Shown piece after piece: positions 24,211 through 27,386 of a stretch of DNA of 27,386 nucleotides; the first letter of the stretch is position 1, and every line of letters starts with the position of its first letter. The translations under genes were made by a program, and so were the position numbers. The notes beneath the pieces are model-generated. The model ran no database searches. It had not been told where the DNA came from and was given only the letters and a program-made list of their open reading frames with translations. The stretch covers positions 1 through 27,386 of the forward strand of contig CALUTA010000004.1 of assembly GCA_944323585.1 (NCBI GenBank), in the 5' to 3' direction. The DNA is from Candidatus Gastranaerophilales bacterium (GTDB lineage: Bacteria > Cyanobacteriota > Vampirovibrionia > Gastranaerophilales > Gastranaerophilaceae).

Positions 24211-24241
24211 CCTCATAGCGAGCGAAGCGAAGCAATCCGGC
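24211..24241. repeat. Fragment of the dispersed GCGAAGCGAAG repeat
   Basis: GAGCGAAGCGAAG (24220-24232) followed by CAATCCGGC. Both parts recur, the second in reverse complement, in the 20789-20880 element. No inverted partner of the GTCATT arm was found except GTCATGGGG near 24258. Confidence 0.45.
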
Positions 24242-24289
24242 CTTCTTACATTCGCCCGTCATGGGGGAGAAGATTATATTAATTTGCAA

Positions 24290-24308
24290 GTTGGGCTGAA
24301 AGCCCAAC
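24290..24308. repeat. Short hairpin GTTGGGCT-GAA-AGCCCAAC
   Basis: Perfect 8-bp stem with a 3-base loop. A related hairpin with the core TTGGGC is at 24533-24550. Confidence 0.65.
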
Positions 24309-24342
24309 CTACTTTCACCCTCAGAATGAAATAAAATAACTG

Positions 24343-24474
24343 CCGACCATAGCGGAGCAAGCAATCATTGTTCCGTTTCAGGACAACAGAGCAAGTGCTG
24401 TTTGAGTGCGAAGCACGAGTTCACTTGCTTAATTGAAACGGTTACAAATGATTAGCGAGCATAGTGTTGGTCGG
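24343..24474. repeat. 132-nt nested imperfect inverted repeat
   Basis: The outer arms (24343-24380 and 24434-24474) pair over nearly their whole length. CCGACC pairs with GGTCGG, AATCATT with AATGATT, and CCGTTTCA with TGAAACGG, with small bulges between. Inside, AGCAAGTG (24390-24397) pairs perfectly with CACTTGCT (24422-24429), and inside that GTGC/GCAC closes a GAA loop (24406-24416). No ORF of note lies within it. It could be a miniature mobile element or a structured RNA; the sequence does not decide. It has no associated transposase. Confidence 0.65.
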
Positions 24475-24485
24475 GAGCTTCTTTG

Positions 24486-24513
24486 GTACTTTCTTGTCGG
24501 TACAAGAAAGTAC
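24486..24513. repeat. Perfect 12-bp hairpin
   Basis: GTACTTTCTTGT (24486-24497), loop CGGT, ACAAGAAAGTAC (24502-24513). Flanking TTCTTT and AAAGAA could extend it with a bulge. No T-run follows, so it is not an intrinsic terminator. Confidence 0.65.
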
Positions 24514-24532
24514 TGATTAAAGAAACAATGAG

Positions 24533-24550
24533 TTGGGCAAGTATGCCCAA
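24533..24550. repeat. Short hairpin TTGGGCA-AGTA-TGCCCAA
   Basis: Perfect 7-bp stem with a 4-base loop, sharing the TTGGGC core with the hairpin at 24290-24308. It is the last of four hairpins in the 447-bp spacer between mutS and the MATE gene. Confidence 0.6.
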
Positions 24551-24598
24551 TCTACACTTTTCTGTACTTCAATAGATAATTATATTAATATTTAATAT

Positions 24599-24626
24599 TT
24601 CTCAAAAAATATTTTTGAAGTATAAT
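24599..24626 (+). promoter_or_regulatory. Promoter of the MATE gene
   Basis: Perfect TATAAT (24621-24626), with TTCTCA (24599-24604) at a 16-bp spacing as a modest -35. The start point would be about 24633, three bases before the ATG. Confidence 0.45.
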
Positions 24627-24635
24627 TGAGTCATA

Positions 24636-25988
24636 ATGAGTAGAATGAAATTCAGGCACTATGCCAGAGAACTTTTAAACATTGCCCTGCCGATTATTAT
24701 GGGAAACCTCGGGTTTATCCTGATAGGAGCCGGAGATGTCTTGATTGCCGGAAGGCACTCTACTGATACTCTTGCGGCAATCAGTATTGCAACAGCCATT
24801 ACCAACTGTATCCAGACGTTCGGTATAGGTTTGATTGCTAGCGTTTCTCCTCTGTTGTCAAACTATAGAGGGGAGAGAAAATCTGCAAAAAAATATTTTT
24901 ATCCGACAATAAGATTTTCAATGCTGCTCGGGGTAATTATAATGTTTGCGGTGCTGGCTGCGATTCCGCTGATTGATTTTTTGCATTTTGAAGAAAAGCT
25001 TGTGCCGATGATTAAGGAATATATGCTGATAACGGCTTTTGCTACATTCGGCGGGTATTTGCATGCTGCTTTGAAAGAGTTTTTGCAGGCATTTGAGATT
25101 GTGCTTGTACCCAATTTGGTCACTGTATTTTCAGTATTTTTGAATATAGCATTGAATATAACTTTTGTATTCGGGTTAGGGCCGATACATTCAATGGGTG
25201 CTGTCGGACTTGCCTGGGCAAGTTTTATTGTCAGATATTTCATGGGATTTTTCCTTCTGATTTATTGTTTTAAAATAATGAAATTCCATGATTATAAAGA
25301 TTTTGACTATTACAAGAATCTGATGAAAATAGGACTTCCGATTTCTCTTGCAATCATTGTTGAATTTATAGCATTCAATAGCGTTGCAATAATTATGGGG
25401 CGGGTTTCGGGTGTTTATGCGGCGGCGCAGAATTTGATATGCACGCTTACGACGATATCATTTATGGTTCCGCTTGCGATATCCAATGCAATTGCAGTTA
25501 AAGTCGGTTTTGCAAACGGGGCGGGAAATGTCTATGAACTCAAGCGGTATGCTTTTGTGGGGCTTGTTATGTCTGTCGGGTTTATGATGTGCAGTTCGGT
25601 CGTATTTTCAACGTTTCCGAATTTTCTTGTCGGGCTGTTTACTGCGGATCAAAATTTGTTCAAAATTTCGGTTCCGATATTGTATATATTGTCAATTTTT
25701 CAAGTATTTGACGGTTTGCAGGTTGCGCTTGCCGGAATATTTAAGGGTATGAAACAAACGACAATTGTTTTGATTTCAAATTTTACGGCATACTGGCTGT
25801 TGTTTTTGCCGCTCGGCAGTTATCTGGCATTCAAGATGAACATGAATTTGAAAGGTTTCTGGTACGGGCTAGTTATTGCGGCGATTACTTTGTGTATAAT
25901 TATGCTTTCGGTGCTGGGTAAAGAACTCAAAAATCTTAAAAGTACGGCGCCTCTAGTTGCACAAAATCCCGAATCTGGCGCAAAATAA
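24636..25988 (+). CDS. MATE-family multidrug/metabolite efflux transporter
   Basis: 450 aa with about twelve hydrophobic helices in two similar halves, the normal MATE size. The first half has LLNIALPIIMGNLGFILIGA and GDVLIAGRHSTDTLAAISIA, the usual helix 1-2 region. The second half starts near KNLMKIGLPISLAIIVEF, which repeats the first in form. MATE proteins export cationic drugs or metabolites in exchange for Na+ or H+; the coupling ion and substrate cannot be read here. No ribosome site precedes the ATG and the -10 box is 9 bases away, so the message may be leaderless. An in-frame ATG three codons on (24645) is an alternative start. The ndk promoter overlaps its 3' side. Confidence 0.9.
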   Translation: MSRMKFRHYARELLNIALPIIMGNLGFILIGAGDVLIAGRHSTDTLAAISIATAITNCIQTFGIGLIASVSPLLSNYRGERKSAKKYFYPTIRFSMLLGVIIMFAVLAAIPLIDFLHFEEKLVPMIKEYMLITAFATFGGYLHAALKEFLQAFEIVLVPNLVTVFSVFLNIALNITFVFGLGPIHSMGAVGLAWASFIVRYFMGFFLLIYCFKIMKFHDYKDFDYYKNLMKIGLPISLAIIVEFIAFNSVAIIMGRVSGVYAAAQNLICTLTTISFMVPLAISNAIAVKVGFANGAGNVYELKRYAFVGLVMSVGFMMCSSVVFSTFPNFLVGLFTADQNLFKISVPILYILSIFQVFDGLQVALAGIFKGMKQTTIVLISNFTAYWLLFLPLGSYLAFKMNMNLKGFWYGLVIAAITLCIIMLSVLGKELKNLKSTAPLVAQNPESGAK

Positions 25989-25997
25989 ACGTTTTTA

Positions 25998-26006
25998 TGA
26001 TATAAT
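25998..26006 (+). promoter_or_regulatory. ndk extended -10 promoter
   Basis: TGATATAAT is a perfect extended -10 element, 10 bases after the MATE stop. No -35 is recognisable at 17 bp. The start point near 26013 keeps the GGAGG at 26017-26021 in the leader. Confidence 0.5.
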
Positions 26007-26025
26007 CTACATGATTGGAGGAAAT

Positions 26026-26496
26026 ATGCATACAGAAGAAAGAACATTTGTGGCGATTAAGCCGGACGGAGTTAAGAGAGGTTTGGTAGGCGATATTATC
26101 AGCCGTTTTGAGAAAAAAGGCTACAAACTAATCGGAATGAAGATGCTTCAGGTAACCGAAGAAATTGCTGCTAAACATTACGCAGAACACGTCGGAAAGC
26201 CTTTTTATCCGAATCTTGTAAAATATATTACAAGCGGGCCGATTGTGGCAATGGTATTTCAAGGGTATCTTGCAGTGCAGGGAATCCGTCACGTGCTTGG
26301 CGCAACTGATCCTTGCGAAGCTGACGTAGGTTCTATCAGAGCAGATTATGCGCAGTTGAAAGCTTACAATACAGTTCACGGTTCAGACAGTGTTGAAAGC
26401 GCTGAAAGAGAAATCGCAATTTACTTTAAGCCCGAAGAACTCTGTCCGAATTACAAAAATATGATGGAACTTGTGACAGAAGACGTTGATGAATAA
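26026..26496 (+). CDS. ndk: Nucleoside diphosphate kinase
   Basis: 156 aa, a little longer than the usual 135-150 because of an acidic C-terminal tail. It transfers the gamma-phosphate from ATP to other NDPs through a phospho-histidine, keeping nucleotide pools balanced. Motifs: ERTFVAIKPDGVKRGLVGD at the N-terminus, the Lys-Pro region HVGKPFYPNLV, and the active-site NTVHGSDSVESAEREIAIYF with catalytic His118. The frame is open upstream to 25957 with ATG at 25957 and 26011, but GGAGG at 26017-26021 and the family N-terminus point to ATG 26026 (spacing of only 4 bases). It has its own promoter and lies between the MATE gene and tgt. Confidence 0.96.
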   Translation: MHTEERTFVAIKPDGVKRGLVGDIISRFEKKGYKLIGMKMLQVTEEIAAKHYAEHVGKPFYPNLVKYITSGPIVAMVFQGYLAVQGIRHVLGATDPCEADVGSIRADYAQLKAYNTVHGSDSVESAEREIAIYFKPEELCPNYKNMMELVTEDVDE

Positions 26497-26521
26497 TCAA
26501 TTTTAAATATTTTCCTGTTTA

Positions 26522-26566
26522 AATTCTGAAGGTTTTAGCAGAATTTTTTGCCGAAACCTCAGAATT
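26522..26566 (+). other. Stem-loop between ndk and tgt
   Basis: AATTCTG (26522-26528) pairs with CAGAATT (26560-26566) and AGGTTT (26530-26535) with AAACCT (26554-26559): 13 bp with one bulged A and an 18-base loop. No T-run follows the stem, so it is either a weak, factor-aided terminator or 3'-end protector for ndk, or a leader structure of tgt. The gap 26497-26610 holds no gene. Confidence 0.5.
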
Positions 26567-26610
26567 ATACAGGTAATAAAAATCAGGAAGACAACGATTA
26601 AAGATACGAT

Positions 26611-27386
26611 ATGCAAAATGAATTTTTTAATTATGAATTAGTTCACACATGTGCTCAGACTGGCGCAAGAGCAGGTGTTTTTACGACTCCGCACGGTGTT
26701 ATAAAGACCCCGATATTTATGCCTGTCGGTACAAATTCTGCCGTAAAAACTCTGACCTGTGATCAGGTTGCGGATACAGGTGCGCAGATTATTCTTGCAA
26801 ATTCGTATCATCTGTACCTGAGAGCCGGTACAAAACGCATAAGAGATTTTGGCGGAATTCATGGCTGGATGAACTGGCATAAACCTGTTCTGACTGATTC
26901 AGGCGGATTTCAGGTGTTTTCGCTTGCGCATTTAAGAAAAATTACTGAGGACGGTGTTGAATTCCGTGACCCGAAGGATGGCAAAAAACATTTTATTTCA
27001 CCTGAGATTTCAATGGAAATTCAACAGGACATAGGTGCGGATATAATTATGGCATTTGACGAATGTGCCCCGTTCCCTTGCGAATATAACGACGCAAAAA
27101 AAGCAATGGAGAGAACTCACAGATGGCTTGAAAGATGCTTTAAGGCAAAAACTAACCCTCGTCAGGCTTTGTTTCCGATTGTTCAGGGCGCATTTTTTGA
27201 TGATTTAAGAAAAGAAAGTGCTTCGGTAATTTCATCTTTTGATGCTGTCGGTTATGCAATCGGCGGTTTGAGTGTCGGCGAAACCAAGGATATAATGAAT
27301 CATTTTGTGGAATTTACTGCACCGCTTCTTCCGGAGAACAAACCTCGTTATCTGATGGGGGTCGGAACTCCTGAAGATTTGCTGGA
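26611..27386 (+). CDS. tgt: tRNA-guanine transglycosylase (3' end cut by window edge)
   Basis: 258 codons from ATG 26611 to the right edge, about two-thirds of the usual ~370-380 aa. The enzyme exchanges guanine-34 of GUN-anticodon tRNAs for preQ1 on the way to queuosine. Visible motifs: GVIKTPIFMPVGTNSAVKTL, ILANSYHLYLRAG, LTDSGGFQVFSL with the base-recognising Asp96, IMAFDEC with Asp150, and YAIGGLSVGE. The aspartate nucleophile and the zinc Cys/His site lie beyond the edge. In the usual VQGG segment the second Gly is Ala (VQGAFF, residues 191-196), a mild departure near the substrate pocket. No strong ribosome site precedes the ATG; an in-frame stop at 26599-26601 rules out a longer N-terminus. 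queF/queA are not in view. Confidence 0.95.
   Translation, partial: MQNEFFNYELVHTCAQTGARAGVFTTPHGVIKTPIFMPVGTNSAVKTLTCDQVADTGAQIILANSYHLYLRAGTKRIRDFGGIHGWMNWHKPVLTDSGGFQVFSLAHLRKITEDGVEFRDPKDGKKHFISPEISMEIQQDIGADIIMAFDECAPFPCEYNDAKKAMERTHRWLERCFKAKTNPRQALFPIVQGAFFDDLRKESASVISSFDAVGYAIGGLSVGETKDIMNHFVEFTAPLLPENKPRYLMGVGTPEDLL

Noticed and set aside
24189..24635. CRISPR array in the hairpin-rich spacer
   Set aside because: The hairpins differ in sequence and spacing. There is no repeated unit with regular spacers and no cas gene.
25957..26025. 23-residue N-terminal extension of Ndk
   Set aside because: It overlaps the MATE 3' end; the ribosome site GGAGG and the family N-terminus both indicate ATG 26026.

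Overview
The window is a low-GC, gene-dense piece of a bacterial chromosome. The strongest clue to the organism is the RNA polymerase operon. The beta' subunit is encoded by two genes (rpoC1, 569 aa; rpoC2, 1287 aa), and rpoC2 carries a ~655-residue insertion inside the trigger loop. A split at this point together with a very large SI3-type insertion is the cyanobacterial/plastid arrangement. There are no photosynthesis genes, the base composition is AT-rich, and small membrane proteins of no recognised family are common. I infer a non-photosynthetic member of the Cyanobacteriota, for example the Vampirovibrionia/Gastranaerophilales ('Melainabacteria'). This is inference, not a database match.

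Layout, left to right. (1) 1-1827, minus strand: three tandem paralogous exported proteins under one well-formed promoter; the last gene runs off the left edge. (2) 1975-11335, plus strand: promoter, ~165-nt leader, rpoB, rpoC1, rpoC2 and an intrinsic terminator. No ribosomal protein genes precede rpoB. (3) 11340-14630: a palindromic intergenic repeat, two tandem DUF3137-type membrane proteins, a 54-aa ORF and a small two-helix membrane protein. (4) 14703-15823: a membrane-anchored thioredoxin-like protein overlapping a CcdA-type electron transporter by one base, a likely envelope thiol-redox pair. It converges on, and overlaps, an unrecognised six-helix membrane protein on the minus strand (15793-17097). 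(5) 17182-20665, plus strand: ribH with its own promoter, then murQ, gpsA and ricT (lumazine synthesis, peptidoglycan sugar recycling, glycerol-3-phosphate synthesis, and a PSP1/RicT protein). (6) 20666-21631: a palindrome-rich spacer, an unknown exported or anchored protein on the minus strand, and a palindromic divergent promoter shared with mutS. (7) 21612-24188: mutS. (8) 24189-24635: a 447-bp non-coding region packed with hairpins, including a ~132-nt nested inverted repeat. (9) 24636-27386: a MATE-family transporter, ndk and the 5' two-thirds of tgt, which is cut by the window edge.

Most genes are housekeeping. The less explained parts are the lineage-type unknown proteins (the triplet at the left edge, the DUF3137 pair, the 54-aa ORF, and two membrane proteins with a similar N-terminal motif), the dispersed palindromic repeats, and several promoters whose -10 box lies so close to the start codon that the mRNA would have a very short leader or none. 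I found no CRISPR array, transposase, tRNA, rRNA or phage gene. I see no convincing case for a complete new multi-gene system here; the items most worth following up are the hairpin array at 24.2-24.55 kb and the mutS divergent promoter.
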